From: an uncultured Clostridium sp.
GTDB lineage: Bacteria > Bacillota > Clostridia > Clostridiales > Clostridiaceae
Assembly: GCA_934777095.1 (NCBI GenBank)
Contig: CAKVNP010000019.1
Location: forward strand, 1-13,256
DNA: 13,256 nucleotides
Reading direction: 5' to 3'
A model generated the notes under the pieces. The model was not told the origin of the DNA. It did not search any database and saw nothing but the letters and a program-made list of their open reading frames with translations. Of the stretch, positions 13,057-13,256 are shown piece after piece. Made by a program: the position numbers and the translations under genes. Numbering within the stretch: position 1 is the stretch's first letter; every line of letters begins with the position of its first letter.

Positions 13057-13256
13057 ATGTATAGCAGTATTTTAGATCAGGTAACTTTTTTAAGTGTAGA
13101 AGAAAATGAGAGTTCTTTATATGTAAGAGCAATAAAGGTTAAAGACGGAGAAGAAAGTTTTTATGAAAGAGAGCTATCTAAAAACAGCCTTCAGCAAAGT
13201 AAAGAGGAATTGGCAGTAATAAGCAGTTTTTTAGAGAATATTCCAGTAGTAGTATG
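13057..13256 (+). CDS. Unrecognised protein, 3'-truncated by window edge
   Basis: ATG 13057 is preceded by AGGAGGTG (13041-13048), a near-perfect ribosome site at slightly long spacing (about 8-10 nt). The frame stays open for 66 codons to the window end. The visible part is soluble and acidic, beginning M-Y-S-S-I-L-D-Q-V-T-F-L-S-V-E-E and including L-Y-V-R-A-I-K-V-K-D-G, a pattern of beta strands, followed by a helix (S-K-E-E-L-A-V-I-S-S-F-L-E-N-I) and a strand (P-V-V-V). There is no signal peptide or membrane segment. The strand-helix-strand order could suit many folds, and I do not recognise the family. It is divergent from plsY, with a 169-bp AT-rich spacer that holds the plsY promoter and probably its own (TATGAT at 12994-12999, no clear -35). 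Confidence 0.75.
   Translation, partial: MYSSILDQVTFLSVEENESSLYVRAIKVKDGEESFYERELSKNSLQQSKEELAVISSFLENIPVVV

Overview
The window looks like a chromosome segment of a low-GC, strictly anaerobic Firmicute, most likely Clostridium sensu stricto. The basis is the very AT-rich sequence, AGA/ATA/TTA-dominated codons, strong AGGAGG-type ribosome sites, a clostridial-type HtpG, a rubrerythrin, a fructose PTS operon, a YjeM-type permease and PlsY. No species can be named from sequence alone.

Layout. 1-1842: htpG, missing only its extreme N-terminus at the window edge, followed by two hairpins. 1988-3441: a degraded methyl-accepting chemotaxis protein (MCP) gene behind a likely flagellar-sigma (SigD) promoter. 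It has an early frameshift, a nonsense codon and an apparent in-frame loss of the signalling hairpin tip. 3553-3983: a gene-free AT-rich gap. 3984-5504: a YjeM-type amino-acid permease, convergent with a small DUF1294 membrane protein (5523-5804, minus) across a shared bidirectional terminator. 5952-8967: a fructose module made of a helically phased 10-bp operator array, a near-consensus sigma-A promoter, fruK and fruA, and a strong terminator. FruA would import fructose as fructose-1-phosphate and FruK would make fructose-1,6-bisphosphate; no fruR lies next to them. 9034-9698: rubrerythrin (peroxide reduction). 9800-10138: a short family-I pyrophosphatase-like protein.

10148-12300 is a zone of decay. 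It holds a frameshifted GNAT gene that runs in frame into a second GNAT module with its own ribosome site, a C-terminal scrap of a third GNAT gene, an intact 51-residue glycine-zipper membrane microprotein, the tail of an IS3-family transposase on the minus strand, an abutting unrecognised coding-like scar, and about 200 bp dense in short direct and inverted repeats. 12297-12887 (minus) is plsY with its own promoter and terminator; a divergent, unrecognised gene starts at 13057 and runs off the window.

I see no clear new multi-gene system. The signals most worth a second look are the phased operator array before fruK, the tip-less MCP with its SigD-type promoter, the repeat cluster beside the IS3 fossil, and the glycine-zipper microprotein. 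All calls come from reading the sequence by eye; no database search or structure prediction was run.
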